Shown: positions 44,143-53,574, counted from the first letter of the stretch. The stretch is 64,000 bases of DNA from Myroides sp. WP-1 (GCF_014145635.1 NZ_JACHTC010000007.1:90207-154206), one strand, 5' to 3'. Program-made: numbers and translations. The notes: generated by a model from the letters alone, not told the origin.

Positions 44143-46026
44143 ATGAAACGTAATTTTTTTATACCCTTAGTATGTTGTAGTTTTTTTGCTGTGGCAGGTT
44201 ATGCACAAGAAAAAAACACTGAGGCAACGGAAGAAGAAATGGAGGAAATTGTGATTTACAATCAACGATTGCAACTTCCTAGTACGCTAAAGAATAGGAA
44301 TATCACAGTGATAGGGCAAGATCAGATTAAACAATTACCTGTAAGTTCTGTCCATGAGTTGTTGAGCTTTGTGGCAGGAGTGGATTTAAGACAACGCGGA
44401 CCCAATGGAACTCAAGCTGACTTGAGCATTGATGGTGGTAGTTTTGAACAGAATATCTTACTGTTAAACGGACAAAAGATTTCAGACCCCCAAACAGGAC
44501 ACAATTCTTTAAATATTCCTGTACCACTAGAAGCGGTGGAACGCATTGAGATTGTTCGTGGTCCTTCAGCACGATTATATGGAATTAATAGCTTGACGGG
44601 CGTTGTGAATATCGTCACGAAAAACCCAAAGAAGGATGGAGTGTTTGCCGCTGCTTATGGAGGTACCAGCTTTAAAAAAGACAAAGAAGATGACCACAAG
44701 GAGACGTATAACAACCGAGGTATTCAAATTGGAGGAGCTTTAGTTCGCGCAAAAGACAACCACCTGTTGTTTGGAAGTCACGATTCTGGAAATGGCTATC
44801 GTTATAATACGGCTTATCACAATAACAAAGTATTTTATCAGGGTAATATTGTTCCCAATGAAAATAATGCAATCATGATTTTAGCGGGACATGCCTCTAG
44901 TTCTTTTGGGGCAAATGGTTTTTATGCCGCTCCTGGAGATAAAGAATCGAAAGAAATTGTGAGCACAACTCTATTTAATGTAAGCTCTCGTCATTATTTA
45001 TCTGATCGATTGACGTTTATGCCAAGTGTGGCGTATCGCTATAATTTTGACGATTATCGCTATTATCGCAATCGGTTAGATGTTGCCAGAAGTAGACACT
45101 ATACGCACGCAATTACTTCTAATATGAACGGAGAATATACGGCCGATTACGGAAAGTATACCTTTGGTGGTGAAATGCGTTACGAAGAAATTAATTCTAC
45201 AAATATTGGAGATCACAGTAAAAGTAATTATGGTTTCTTTGCTGCTTTCCAACGGGAATGGTTTGAAAATTTCGATGTCAATCTAGGTGCTTATATCAAT
45301 TATAATTCAAAGTATGGATGGGAGATTTTTCCAGGAATCGACGCTAGTTATACTTTCAACGCACATTGGCAAGCTACCTTCAATGCAGGAACCGCGAGTA
45401 GAATTCCGTCCTTTACTGATTTGTACTTGAATCAACGACCAGGTAATATTGGAAACCCTGATTTAACACCTGAAAAAGCATATCAAGTTGAGGTAGGAGG
45501 AAAGTATAGAGCGAACAATTTTCAAGCGGAAGCTTTTGTGTTTTATCGCGATATTGATGATTTCGTAGATTGGATTCGCGTAGATATGAATCAGCCTTAT
45601 CAACCTTATAACGCTTCTAAAAACAAAACGAAAGGTGTAAATACGGCACTTCGTTATCGCTTGGGGGATGAGGTGAATTTTTGGAACATTGGACTTTCTT
45701 ATACCTATCTTTCTCCAACAATTGAAAATAAATCTGCAGGTGAGGGTATGCTTTCTAAATACGCACTAGAAAGCTTAAAACACCAGGTGGTGGGAACGGT
45801 AAGTTATACGCAAGATAAATTTAGTGCAACCTTAGCTAATCGCTTCAATGAACGATTGACCTATAAGAGCTATTGGATTACGGATATTCGTTTAAATTAC
45901 ACTTTAGACAAAGTGAAATTGTATATAGATGCTCAAAACATATTTGATACAACCTATATTGAAGCGGGAGCAGTACCTATGCCCGGTAGATGGTTTACAC
46001 TAGGAATAAAATTTGATGGACTGTAA
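44143..46026 (+). CDS. TonB-dependent outer-membrane receptor
   Basis: This 627-residue outer-membrane barrel has a signal peptide (cleavage after GYAQ, residue 21), an acidic TonB-box region EEIVIYNQR and a plug domain at about 45-165. The plug has LLNGQKISDPQTGHNSLNIP and VERIEIVRGPSARLYG. The rest is a 22-strand barrel ending in a strand with a near-terminal aromatic (RWFTLGIKF). The size and plug sequence resemble BtuB-like receptors for vitamin B12 or siderophore-type ligands. No SusD-like partner is next to it, so it is not a classical SusC pair. The substrate is not shown. It ends in a terminator. Confidence 0.92.
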   Translation: MKRNFFIPLVCCSFFAVAGYAQEKNTEATEEEMEEIVIYNQRLQLPSTLKNRNITVIGQDQIKQLPVSSVHELLSFVAGVDLRQRGPNGTQADLSIDGGSFEQNILLLNGQKISDPQTGHNSLNIPVPLEAVERIEIVRGPSARLYGINSLTGVVNIVTKNPKKDGVFAAAYGGTSFKKDKEDDHKETYNNRGIQIGGALVRAKDNHLLFGSHDSGNGYRYNTAYHNNKVFYQGNIVPNENNAIMILAGHASSSFGANGFYAAPGDKESKEIVSTTLFNVSSRHYLSDRLTFMPSVAYRYNFDDYRYYRNRLDVARSRHYTHAITSNMNGEYTADYGKYTFGGEMRYEEINSTNIGDHSKSNYGFFAAFQREWFENFDVNLGAYINYNSKYGWEIFPGIDASYTFNAHWQATFNAGTASRIPSFTDLYLNQRPGNIGNPDLTPEKAYQVEVGGKYRANNFQAEAFVFYRDIDDFVDWIRVDMNQPYQPYNASKNKTKGVNTALRYRLGDEVNFWNIGLSYTYLSPTIENKSAGEGMLSKYALESLKHQVVGTVSYTQDKFSATLANRFNERLTYKSYWITDIRLNYTLDKVKLYIDAQNIFDTTYIEAGAVPMPGRWFTLGIKFDGL

Positions 46027-46052
46027 ACAGGACGAATGTTTTGGTTAGTTGT

Positions 46053-46088
46053 AAAAACGAGTTAGAAGGGATATCTAACTCGTTTTTT
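46053..46088 (+). terminator. Terminator of the TonB receptor gene
   Basis: AAAAACGAGTTAG and CTAACTCGTTTTT pair around a 9-nt loop, followed by more T residues. Confidence 0.85.
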
Positions 46089-46170
46089 GTTGTGTATTTT
46101 CTGTTGATTGTTGATTTTTCGATTAAAGTACGATTGATCTATTCAGAAAATTGAAACCGTTAATTGTCAA

Positions 46171-46833
46171 CTAATTCGATACTTTCATTCCCTTTTTGTT
46201 AATTGAAAAAGAGCGAAATTTAACTTCAACTTGTGCTTGTCCATTTTCAAAGTTACTGGCGTATTCGTATTGAAAAGGGATTATTACTTTACCCGACTTG
46301 TTGATATAACCAAACAGATTATCCTTAGAGGCAAGGGCTAAACCCTCTGAAAAATTACCTACAAATTCGTAGGTTGCAGGGATCACTTTATCTCCTGTTG
46401 TTGAGAAGAAACCCCACAATCCACCTTCATAAAAGGCAATTCGATCTTCACTACTTGTTTGTAATTCTTCATAAATATAGGGAATTACGACTTCGCCTTT
46501 ATCGTTGATTGCCCCCTGAAAACCTTCAAAAGTGACGATGGAAATATTCTCTACAAAGGATTCAATTTGGTGAAATAAAGGTTCAATAAACAGCTCGCCG
46601 GTTTTCGTTTTAATACCAAAAAGAGAGCGTTCAGGATCTTGAAACCAGCGTAAATTATTGGCAAACTTAAAGTCGGGATCATTTTTCAGATCAATAAAGA
46701 CGGTGTCTTTTGTTGCTTCCATTAACGGAAGTAGATTTTCTTTCCAAGAAGCTTTTACTTCGCTAGCTTGAAGTGAATAACTAGAAACGCAATAAAGTCC
46801 AATGAGAGAACTAATTGCAAAAAAGTGTTTCAT
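46171..46833 (-). CDS. WG-repeat exported protein
   Basis: This protein of about 220 residues has a signal peptide (start MKHFFAISSLIG). About four WG-type repeats follow, including DKGEVVIPYIYEEL, TTGDKVIPATYEFV and KSGKVIIPFQYEYA. Such repeats make a beta-rich scaffold on the cell surface or in the periplasm. No enzyme motif is seen. ATG 46833 begins the signal peptide; an upstream in-frame ATG at 46845 is less likely. It is followed upstream (27 bp) by a short-chain dehydrogenase gene in the same direction. Confidence 0.8.
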   Translation of the reverse strand: MKHFFAISSLIGLYCVSSYSLQASEVKASWKENLLPLMEATKDTVFIDLKNDPDFKFANNLRWFQDPERSLFGIKTKTGELFIEPLFHQIESFVENISIVTFEGFQGAINDKGEVVIPYIYEELQTSSEDRIAFYEGGLWGFFSTTGDKVIPATYEFVGNFSEGLALASKDNLFGYINKSGKVIIPFQYEYASNFENGQAQVEVKFRSFSINKKGMKVSN

Positions 46834-46860
46834 AACAAGATTCATGTGTTGTTGTTGGCC

Positions 46861-47607
46861 CTATTTTTTATTGAATGTCGTTCCACTTGCTTGTGCTTTG
46901 GGAAAGATAGTCATATCGGCTAGCTGTACGTGCTCAGGTTGATTAATCGCATAAGCGATGGCCTGTGCAATATCGTCTGCTAGTAGTGGGTCATATCCGT
47001 TATATACTTGTTCTGCTTTGGCTTGATCGCCTTTAAAACGGATCATTGAAAATTCAGTTTCCACAGCTCCGGGTGCTACATTAGTTACCTTTATTCCTTT
47101 GGTATTGAGGTCGATGCGCAATCCTTTCGAAATAGATTCTACTGCTGCTTTTGAGGCACAATATACTGCACCATTGGCATAGGTTTCTTTTCCCGCAATA
47201 GAAGAGAGGTTAACAATGTGCCCACCTTGGTTGTGTTGAAGCAATAGAGGAAGAACAGCTTTAGTTACGTAGATTAATCCTTTAACATTGATGTCAATCA
47301 TGGCTTCTAAATCTTCAATATCTGCCTCTTGAAAAGAAGATAATCCGTGTGCATTACCAGCGTTATTAATTAAAATGTCGATTTTTTTCCATGCTTCGGG
47401 TAGTGAATCAACGGCTTGAAAAACGGCTGATTTATCTCGAACATCAAACGTTAGAATATAAGTATCGGTTGATTGAAGTTCTTGTGCTAATGCTTCTAAT
47501 CGCTCTTTTCTGCGTCCGCATAAAATTAAGCGATGGTTCGGGGCTAATGCTTTAGCAGTTGCCTGTCCAATACCCGAAGATGCACCTGTTATAAATACTG
47601 TTTTCAT
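46861..47607 (-). CDS. SDR-family NAD(P)-dependent oxidoreductase
   Basis: This 248-residue cytoplasmic short-chain dehydrogenase has the Rossmann motif FITGASSGIGQATAKAL and the NNAGNAH loop. The catalytic Ser is in HIVNLSSIAGKETY and the YxxxK in VYCASKAAVES. The early RRKER after strand 2 suggests NADPH. It is YdfG-like in pattern. YdfG oxidises 3-hydroxy acids such as serine in E. coli, but the substrate here is not shown. The ATG at 47607 is chosen; an upstream frame to 47661 would overlap the AsmA-like gene. Confidence 0.9.
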   Translation of the reverse strand: MKTVFITGASSGIGQATAKALAPNHRLILCGRRKERLEALAQELQSTDTYILTFDVRDKSAVFQAVDSLPEAWKKIDILINNAGNAHGLSSFQEADIEDLEAMIDINVKGLIYVTKAVLPLLLQHNQGGHIVNLSSIAGKETYANGAVYCASKAAVESISKGLRIDLNTKGIKVTNVAPGAVETEFSMIRFKGDQAKAEQVYNGYDPLLADDIAQAIAYAINQPEHVQLADMTIFPKAQASGTTFNKK

Positions 47608-47618
47608 CTTGCTTTGTG

Positions 47619-49907
47619 TTATAAAATGGTTTGTTTTAGTCCTTGTAAGATACATAGCCAAAGGTAATTGAAAAAAGACTTTTCTTCAATGCGATTTACC
47701 TTTTTTATATTTACCTCTTTTAATTCACCGGCTGTATTTTTATGAATCAGCCAATTGCCTACTTTTGAAAGAATTTTTCTCTTTTTTTCTCCATTTTTTC
47801 GGTACAATGTAACTTTTAAATCGTGGTAATTCATCGCAAATGTCCCTGTCGCAACTTTATTGTCGCCAGAGAAATTGAATTTTACAAGGTCTAGGTTTCC
47901 TTCTGTTGAAGCTTTTACATAGGGTTGTAAAAATGGTTGCATAGCAGTTGCAGGAAAATTTTGTATCGTTCCACTGATCTGGAAGGCATCACTTTTGTTT
48001 AGGATATTAAAAGACCAATCTACATGTAGAGGAGCTGCATTCATAAATCGCGCGTCTACTGCAATTGTGGTTCTAGGTACTTGTTTTCGTTGATAACCAC
48101 TATACACGTTTTGAATTACAGCATTGAAGTTGCCAAATGTCAGTTTACCAGGTGCAATTGCGTTGGCATCATATTCTTCATATTCAAGTGTTGAGTTGAC
48201 AATCTGTACTTTTTGAATGCCTAAAGTAAAGGGAATTTCCCGCAGTTTTTTGCTAAACAACGGTTTAATACTCATATTGAAAGGAGGTGTTTTATCGCGA
48301 TATATATTGGCGTTAATTTGATCTAATCGGACGTTATCTGCCTGAAGGAAAAAGACGTCTTGAGCGTCAAATCCCCACGTGTAATTTGAAAAAGTAATGG
48401 ACTTGGTCTTGAGGGTAAATATATCATCTGCATACCTAAACATTCGCACCATTTTCTTGCGGTTGTATTTGGGAATCAACTCAAAATCACTGCACGTGAA
48501 AGACGTGTTTTTACCTTGGAGTTTGCCTATCTTAATATCGTAGAATTGTCCGGTATTCCATTGGATTGCCTCAGTAGAAAAGGAAATTCCATTGTATCGT
48601 ACTGGAATTTTGTTGGGTAAGGTTTGTGCATCTAGGTGGATGTTTTCAAAAGAAGCTTGAATTCCTTTAGTCTGTATTACAACTGTGCGATCTTTCCCTT
48701 TGGTAGAGGTAAAACTACCCTGCTCGAGAGATAAGGTATCAATCTGCACCAAATCGTCAAAGAACACATCTACTTTTGCTGCTTTTGTTTTTTGTTTTTG
48801 TTGTGCTTGATGGAAGTATAGTTCCGGTTGCTTTGCAGTAATAGTTCCAATGTGTAATTCTTCTTTGGCTTTGTTTGAAACTCGCTTGAGGTGTAAACTG
48901 CCTTGGTTTACAAACCACTCATTCAAAGAATTGACGCGAATACTATCCATATCGATGGAGTGAATAGTCAAATCAAACGGTAAAAGTTTTGCGCTGACGG
49001 AGGTTTTAGTTTCTTTTTTTTGGGTTGACAACATATTTGCTTCTACTGTTACATCAACAATAGGTGTTTGTACTTGATCGATATGCAGATAGAAATCTGT
49101 CTGATTTTTATATCCCCAGTCTGTACCTTTTAGTACCAAAGAAGGAGCCTCTATGGTGACAAGGCGATGCGGTAAGTCTGCCTTATCTTTAGATGCAGTC
49201 AAGGGAAGTAAGGAAAGGCGTTTGGTACTAATTTGATTTGTATTTACTTCAATCCCGTGAATACTCAATTGTTGTGCGTCTGATACTAAACTAGTTACAG
49301 AATCACAAGAAATAATATAATCTTTATATGTAAAAGGAATGGGTTTATCTCGGGTTTCTACCCCAAAGTGAATCCCTTTCAGTTGTGCATTAAAGTTGTG
49401 AACTTCATGCAAACGGATATTTCGTTCTGCTTGTTGGATGACCACGTGGGCTTGTTTCACGGCAATTGATTTGATATCAATTGCCTTTATGAATTGCAAC
49501 GGAACTTTGGGGGTAGTATCTTGTTTGGTTTGACGCTCATATACTTGGATATCAGGTTGAATAATTGAAATTCCTTGTGCAGTGAGATGATGTCTTTTGA
49601 TTAGATCCCAAATTCCAACTTGTTGAATGTCTATTTGGTTGATACTCCCCTTAATATAGGAAATTGTGTCTACAGCAGTTGTGGCTTTAGGGTGAATTTT
49701 AATCTCTTTTACTGTCAATTTTCGCTCCGCTAGTGCGTAGTGAACAGTCTCATAGGTTAGTTCATAAGGAGAATCGTTTTTTTCAACTATAATATCCGGT
49801 AAATATTGATTGATAAGAGAATTGATGATCCATTGACTTGAGCCATAGAGTACAACTCCTAGAACAAGAATGAACAGGATAATTTTATATTTCTTTTTCA
49901 AATGCAT
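47619..49907 (-). CDS. AsmA-like / DUF748-type large envelope protein
   Basis: This 762-residue protein has one N-terminal membrane anchor (residues 7-25) and a long periplasmic region rich in beta strands. The C-terminal section, with FNFSGDNKVATGTFAMNYHD and a final KSFFNYLWLCILQGLKQT, is typical of AsmA-like proteins of Bacteroidota. In E. coli such proteins move phospholipids between the membranes. A related role here is plausible but not shown. It is the first gene of a minus-strand group with the SDR and WG-repeat genes (12 bp and 27 bp spacing). Confidence 0.75.
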   Translation of the reverse strand: MHLKKKYKIILFILVLGVVLYGSSQWIINSLINQYLPDIIVEKNDSPYELTYETVHYALAERKLTVKEIKIHPKATTAVDTISYIKGSINQIDIQQVGIWDLIKRHHLTAQGISIIQPDIQVYERQTKQDTTPKVPLQFIKAIDIKSIAVKQAHVVIQQAERNIRLHEVHNFNAQLKGIHFGVETRDKPIPFTYKDYIISCDSVTSLVSDAQQLSIHGIEVNTNQISTKRLSLLPLTASKDKADLPHRLVTIEAPSLVLKGTDWGYKNQTDFYLHIDQVQTPIVDVTVEANMLSTQKKETKTSVSAKLLPFDLTIHSIDMDSIRVNSLNEWFVNQGSLHLKRVSNKAKEELHIGTITAKQPELYFHQAQQKQKTKAAKVDVFFDDLVQIDTLSLEQGSFTSTKGKDRTVVIQTKGIQASFENIHLDAQTLPNKIPVRYNGISFSTEAIQWNTGQFYDIKIGKLQGKNTSFTCSDFELIPKYNRKKMVRMFRYADDIFTLKTKSITFSNYTWGFDAQDVFFLQADNVRLDQINANIYRDKTPPFNMSIKPLFSKKLREIPFTLGIQKVQIVNSTLEYEEYDANAIAPGKLTFGNFNAVIQNVYSGYQRKQVPRTTIAVDARFMNAAPLHVDWSFNILNKSDAFQISGTIQNFPATAMQPFLQPYVKASTEGNLDLVKFNFSGDNKVATGTFAMNYHDLKVTLYRKNGEKKRKILSKVGNWLIHKNTAGELKEVNIKKVNRIEEKSFFNYLWLCILQGLKQTIL

Positions 49908-49955
49908 AGTGCGATCCCATAAGTTATCACTTAAAGGTACATTTTATTTTGGTAA

Positions 49956-50528
49956 TTACTTTATAATCAATTGATGTTTTCGAAGAAGGCCTTCCAAGGC
50001 GTCTTTGGAAAAGATGGCATTTTTTAATTTTGTTGAGTCTGGATCAATATCAAAATTATAGCTAGTATAGAAATCTGCTTTTTCTGCTTTGGCTTTAGTA
50101 AAATTGGCGCGATATAAATTACAATTATCAAACATGACCTGTGATAAATCCGCTTCCATAAAATCTGCACTGATCAGACTACAATTGATAAAAGCAGTTT
50201 TTTTCAAGTTTAAGCTGTAAAATAAAGTAAATTCAAGATTACAGTCTGTAAAAGAGAACTCAAAAATTGTTTGATCCATCATAGTAAAATTGACATGCGT
50301 AAAGTTGCACGTTTGAAAGTGGCAATTTCTTAGTCCGACATAATTTATCGCAGCATTTTTAAAATTGCAATTTTTGAAGTCACAATCAATAAATAGGGTG
50401 GATAAAAAAGAACAAGCGGTAAAATCGCAGTTGATAAATTTACAATTTTCATATTCTTTAAAAGAGATACTATGCGGTTCTAGAGCGATGTTTTCAAAAG
50501 TTTGGTCGTATATAAAATCGGGTGTCAT
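49956..50528 (-). CDS. Pentapeptide-repeat protein
   Basis: This 190-residue protein has a run of pentapeptide repeats from about residue 20 to 160. It is built of A(D/N)LXX- and CxFxx-like units, e.g. CKFINCDFTACSF, FIDCDFKNCNFKN and ADFMEADLSQVMF. These form a right-handed quadrilateral beta helix. No signal peptide is seen. Some members bind DNA gyrase, but no such link is visible here. It lies alone on the minus strand, 48 bp upstream of the AsmA-like gene and downstream of the terminator at 50543. Confidence 0.85.
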   Translation of the reverse strand: MTPDFIYDQTFENIALEPHSISFKEYENCKFINCDFTACSFLSTLFIDCDFKNCNFKNAAINYVGLRNCHFQTCNFTHVNFTMMDQTIFEFSFTDCNLEFTLFYSLNLKKTAFINCSLISADFMEADLSQVMFDNCNLYRANFTKAKAEKADFYTSYNFDIDPDSTKLKNAIFSKDALEGLLRKHQLIIK

Positions 50529-50542
50529 AGGCGAAATGAATT

Positions 50543-50571
50543 AAAAAAGCCTAATCGGATGTATTAGGCTT
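50543..50571 (-). terminator. Terminator after the ATP-grasp gene
   Basis: AAAAAGCCTAAT and ATTAGGCTT pair around a 7-nt loop, with a T-run on the minus strand, just downstream of the 50580-51722 stop. Confidence 0.7.
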
Positions 50572-50579
50572 GTATTGTA

Positions 50580-51722
50580 TTATTCAATAAGATGAGGTAC
50601 AAATCTGCTTTTATCTGTAGTAATTCGTTTATCACTTTCTCTAAAGGTAATTCCACAAGGTTCTTGTCCAATGAGCCAACTACCAATAATAAAGTACCCT
50701 TTACCTAAGTTAGGGGTATCAGCTAAGGCTTGACATACATACCCTTCATCTCCATAATCTCCTTTGGTAGCCTCGACAATTTGGTTATTGACATAAAGTG
50801 TTACATTAGCTCCTTCACGAGATAATAATGGCTTCTTGACGAAATTCTGCATGCCTTTTGGCTCGTCAAAATACGATTCCAGTAAGAGCGGGTGGTTGGG
50901 ATACAACTGCCATAAAATGGGCAATAATGCTTTGTTCGAAAGAATCATTTTCCAAGAGGGCTCGATCCATTGTGCTTGAGCCATATCATTGGGAATATGC
51001 AAGGCAAAAGGTTCGTAAATTAGCCATTCCCAAGGGTAGAGTTTAAAGATATCCGTGATCACTTCATCTTCTAAATCGGTGAATGTTTCACCATCCCAAC
51101 CGATATCATCAATGAAAATGAGTTTGGTATTGATTCCTGCTTGAATCGCACAATCGCGTAGGTATTCGATATTGGTTAGATCTTCTAATGTTTCTCGCAT
51201 ACACGAAAAATGAAGCGTATTACCTTTTAGATAAGCTTTGGCTTCTTTCCATGATTCGATTAGTCGATCGTGTACCGAGTTAAACTGATCTTTAGAAGTA
51301 CCAAAGTAAGTATTCATCCATTGCCATTGCACTACACCTGTTTCATAGAGTGAAGTAGGGGTGTCGGCATTGAACTCTAATACCTTTAGTTGTTGCTGTA
51401 CTGTGTCATAAACAAAATCAAAACGACCATAGATACTCAACTCGTCATTTTCCCAAGAGCGTTCAATGTGATCGTGGAAAAATAAAGGAATTTGAAATTG
51501 GTCATATAATTTATTGGCGATGACATGGTCAACTGCTTTGAGGCACATTTGCCATAGATCTGCAGTTGCAGCATAGATTTCATCTGCCAAATTTTCTGAG
51601 ATACTATAGTAATAGTCTTCAATCCAATACGGAATATTATTTTCATCCGTATGATAGCCAAAACCCTGCTCTTCCAATCGGTGTTTCCAATTGGCTTGCG
51701 GTGTTAGTTGTTTTATTTGCAT
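50580..51722 (-). CDS. Glutathionylspermidine synthase-like ATP-grasp protein (YgiC type)
   Basis: This protein of about 380 residues has the fold of the synthetase domain of glutathionylspermidine synthase, the ATP-grasp amide ligase family of E. coli YgiC and YjfC. Conserved blocks are the N-terminal PYWIEDYYYS, the central FDFVYD and EFNADTPTS, and the C-terminal KPLLSREGANV and GSWLIGQEPCGITFRESD. It lacks the amidase domain of the E. coli bifunctional enzyme, as YgiC does. Flavobacteria do not normally make glutathionylspermidine, so the true product is unknown. The ATG at 51722 is chosen. It follows two lipoprotein genes, like ygiB-ygiC. Confidence 0.88.
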   Translation of the reverse strand: MQIKQLTPQANWKHRLEEQGFGYHTDENNIPYWIEDYYYSISENLADEIYAATADLWQMCLKAVDHVIANKLYDQFQIPLFFHDHIERSWENDELSIYGRFDFVYDTVQQQLKVLEFNADTPTSLYETGVVQWQWMNTYFGTSKDQFNSVHDRLIESWKEAKAYLKGNTLHFSCMRETLEDLTNIEYLRDCAIQAGINTKLIFIDDIGWDGETFTDLEDEVITDIFKLYPWEWLIYEPFALHIPNDMAQAQWIEPSWKMILSNKALLPILWQLYPNHPLLLESYFDEPKGMQNFVKKPLLSREGANVTLYVNNQIVEATKGDYGDEGYVCQALADTPNLGKGYFIIGSWLIGQEPCGITFRESDKRITTDKSRFVPHLIE

Positions 51723-51731
51723 GAATTTCAA

Positions 51732-52100
51732 TTAAGAAGAAACGGTGTTGTTTTTGGCCGTATTACCAAAACCACCACGTGCTGTTTGCTTTTTGTACGC
51801 ATCTGCTTTAGAAGCGTTTGTTCCTACATTGGATTGAGGTGAAATACCAGGACTTGTATACCCCATACCACCTCCCATCATAGGGCGAAAGGCCATATAC
51901 CATAACAGGGCACTGCCCATTCCCATACCTCCACCACTTCGTTGTTGTTGGTATTGATCCGTTACTTCTGTGTAAGGGGCGCTACTGTCTGCACGCATAA
52001 AGACGCGTTGTTGTTCTTCTTTCGTTTCAGTAGGTTTAGAACATGAAGCTAAAGTTGCTGTAATCAAAACTAAAGAAACGGCTTTACTACTTTTTTTCAT
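51732..52100 (-). CDS. Gly/Met-rich lipoprotein (YgiB-like position)
   Basis: This 122-residue lipoprotein has a lipobox (TLASC, Cys at residue 20). The mature part is rich in Gly, Met, Gln and Ser (GGGMGMGSALLWYM, then MMGGGMGYTS) and ends in a polar tail. It precedes the ATP-grasp gene by 9 bp. In E. coli the lipoprotein YgiB (DUF1190) precedes ygiC, and this protein occupies the same place, though sequence similarity cannot be judged by eye. Function is unknown. It may be the lipid-anchored target or partner of the ATP-grasp enzyme. Confidence 0.75.
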   Translation of the reverse strand: MKKSSKAVSLVLITATLASCSKPTETKEEQQRVFMRADSSAPYTEVTDQYQQQRSGGGMGMGSALLWYMAFRPMMGGGMGYTSPGISPQSNVGTNASKADAYKKQTARGGFGNTAKNNTVSS

Positions 52101-52101
52101 A

Positions 52102-52398
52102 CTATTCTACTGTTACGTAAATTGGAATTTTTTCTAAACTAGTGGGTTGAGTTGCTCCCCAGTCATTGATGTTTTTAGCAGTAGTAATTGTATCTACTTT
52201 TTGTTGTATCATTTGACCATTAACCCAGATCGTTTGTGCGGTTATATGATAGATGCTATCACCAACAGTAACCGTTTTTAAGGTAACTTCTCTTGCTGAT
52301 TTTTTATCGAGCGATTCTAAATTTTGTGTCGATTGTTGTTGTGTACAAGCAGACGCTATTAAGGCGATAAAACCCGTAACTAGTATTGCTTTTTTCAT
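52102..52398 (-). CDS. Small lipoprotein
   Basis: This 98-residue lipoprotein has a lipobox (LIASAC, Cys at residue 18). The mature part is mostly beta-strand-like, with VTLKTVTVGDSIYHITAQTI. The gene ends 1 bp before the next lipoprotein gene, so three genes (52102, 51732, 50580) form one operon. I do not recognise a family. Its position suggests a role with the ATP-grasp protein. Confidence 0.7.
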   Translation of the reverse strand: MKKAILVTGFIALIASACTQQQSTQNLESLDKKSAREVTLKTVTVGDSIYHITAQTIWVNGQMIQQKVDTITTAKNINDWGATQPTSLEKIPIYVTVE

Positions 52399-52551
52399 TG
52401 GAGCAATTGTTTTTTAGATTGAGTAACAAAGTTTGAAAATAAAATTTGGTTATGCAATTCTTAATCAATTAAAATGAAAGTTCTTGTTAGATAGTTAATT
52501 GTATTGGGCTGCGTTAGATTTCTTGTTATTTTTACCACAAAATGGGAGGGT

Positions 52552-53427
52552 ATGGATGAAATCGCTATTTTACAAATAAATGATCTGACACATAATAATT
52601 TGCAAACAGATTTTTATGCGAATAAGCTGTCACAGCATTTGCTCGATAACCACAGTCATATTGAGCGACCACACAAGCATAACTTTTATGTAGGCATTTT
52701 ATTTACTAAAGGAGAAGGGATTCACGAGATTGATTTTAACCGTTATCAGGTTAAACCCGGTTCAGCCTTTATGCTTGCACCTGGACAAACACACAGTTGG
52801 GAGTTGTCGGATGATATTGAGGGTTTCATCTTTTTTCACACGCAAAATTTTTTAGACTTGTATTTGTTGAAAGAATCTCTCCGTGACTATCCTGTTTTTC
52901 GATCTGCCTTTTATCCTAATCACGTCATGTTGGGCGAAAAAGATACAGCGGTTTTAGCTTTTGTATTGAATCGCATGGTTGAGGAAGTTCGACAAGAGCA
53001 ATGGAAACGCAATCAGCAACTCGTGAGCTTAACATTGCTATTTTATATTGAAACCAATCGAATCTTATTGGAAGGAGAAACTTTTAAGACGATTCAAAAT
53101 AATTTGTATGCAACCCATCTACAGTTATTTGAAGAATTAATAGAGAAACACTTTGCGGAGGAGAAGTCTGCGGCGGTTTATGCAAGTTGGATGAATATGA
53201 CGCAAAAGCATTTGAATCGCGTGTGTAAAACAATGGTTAACCAAACGACAACAGATATTATTTTGGATCGCGTGGTTTTAGAGGCAAAGCGAATGATGAT
53301 TTATACAGACCATCCATTGAATGATATCGCTTCTATGTTGGGGTACGACGATTACTCCTATTTCTCTAAGCTGTTTAAAAAACGAGTGGGGGAAACACCA
53401 AAAGAATTCTTTAAACGATATCAATAA
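52552..53427 (+). CDS. AraC-family transcriptional regulator
   Basis: This regulator of 291 residues has an N-terminal cupin sensor domain with HNFYVGILFTKGEGIHEID and PGSAFMLAPGQTHSWEL. The C-terminal HTH pair is at about 200-290: NMTQKHLNRVCKTMVNQTTT, then NDIASMLGYDDYSYFSKLFK with KRVGETPKEFFKRY. The ATG at 52552 is chosen because it fits the cupin start. It faces away from the YgiBC-like operon (52398), so it may regulate that operon or itself. The ligand is unknown. Confidence 0.9.
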   Translation: MDEIAILQINDLTHNNLQTDFYANKLSQHLLDNHSHIERPHKHNFYVGILFTKGEGIHEIDFNRYQVKPGSAFMLAPGQTHSWELSDDIEGFIFFHTQNFLDLYLLKESLRDYPVFRSAFYPNHVMLGEKDTAVLAFVLNRMVEEVRQEQWKRNQQLVSLTLLFYIETNRILLEGETFKTIQNNLYATHLQLFEELIEKHFAEEKSAAVYASWMNMTQKHLNRVCKTMVNQTTTDIILDRVVLEAKRMMIYTDHPLNDIASMLGYDDYSYFSKLFKKRVGETPKEFFKRYQ

Positions 53428-53458
53428 AAAAAGTCCTTACAATTGTAAGGACTTTTTT
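53426..53458 (+). terminator. Terminator of the AraC gene
   Basis: AAAAAAGTCCTTACAATTG and its exact complement form a palindrome flanked by a T-run, right after the stop. It abuts the 3' end of the tRNA-Trp gene on the other strand and could end that transcript too. Confidence 0.85.
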
Positions 53459-53459
53459 G

Positions 53460-53530
53460 CACGGGTGGAGGGATTCGAACCCCCATCAACGGTTTTGGAG
53501 ACCGCTATTCTACCCTTGAACTACACCCGT
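53460..53530 (-). tRNA. tRNA-Trp (anticodon CCA)
   Basis: A 71-nt gene on the minus strand. The acceptor stem ACGGGTG pairs with CACCCGT and the discriminator base is G. The anticodon loop CTCCAAA lies within a stem CGGT/ACCG and gives anticodon CCA, so the tRNA reads UGG. The T-arm GGGGGTTCGAATCCCTC is regular. No CCA end is encoded. Confidence 0.93.
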
Positions 53531-53547
53531 TTTTGTTTCAAGTGGTG

Positions 53548-53555
53548 CAAAGATA
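53548..53555 (-). promoter_or_regulatory. Promoter -7 box for tRNA-Trp
   Basis: TATCTTTG on the minus strand, ending 18 bp before the 5' end of the tRNA. Confidence 0.6.
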
Positions 53556-53574
53556 AATAACTTTTTGAAAGAAA

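Noticed and set aside
46093..46118. Second member of the TTGTTGATTG repeat as a gene start
   Set aside because: It is a simple repeat after the TonB receptor terminator with no open frame of note.
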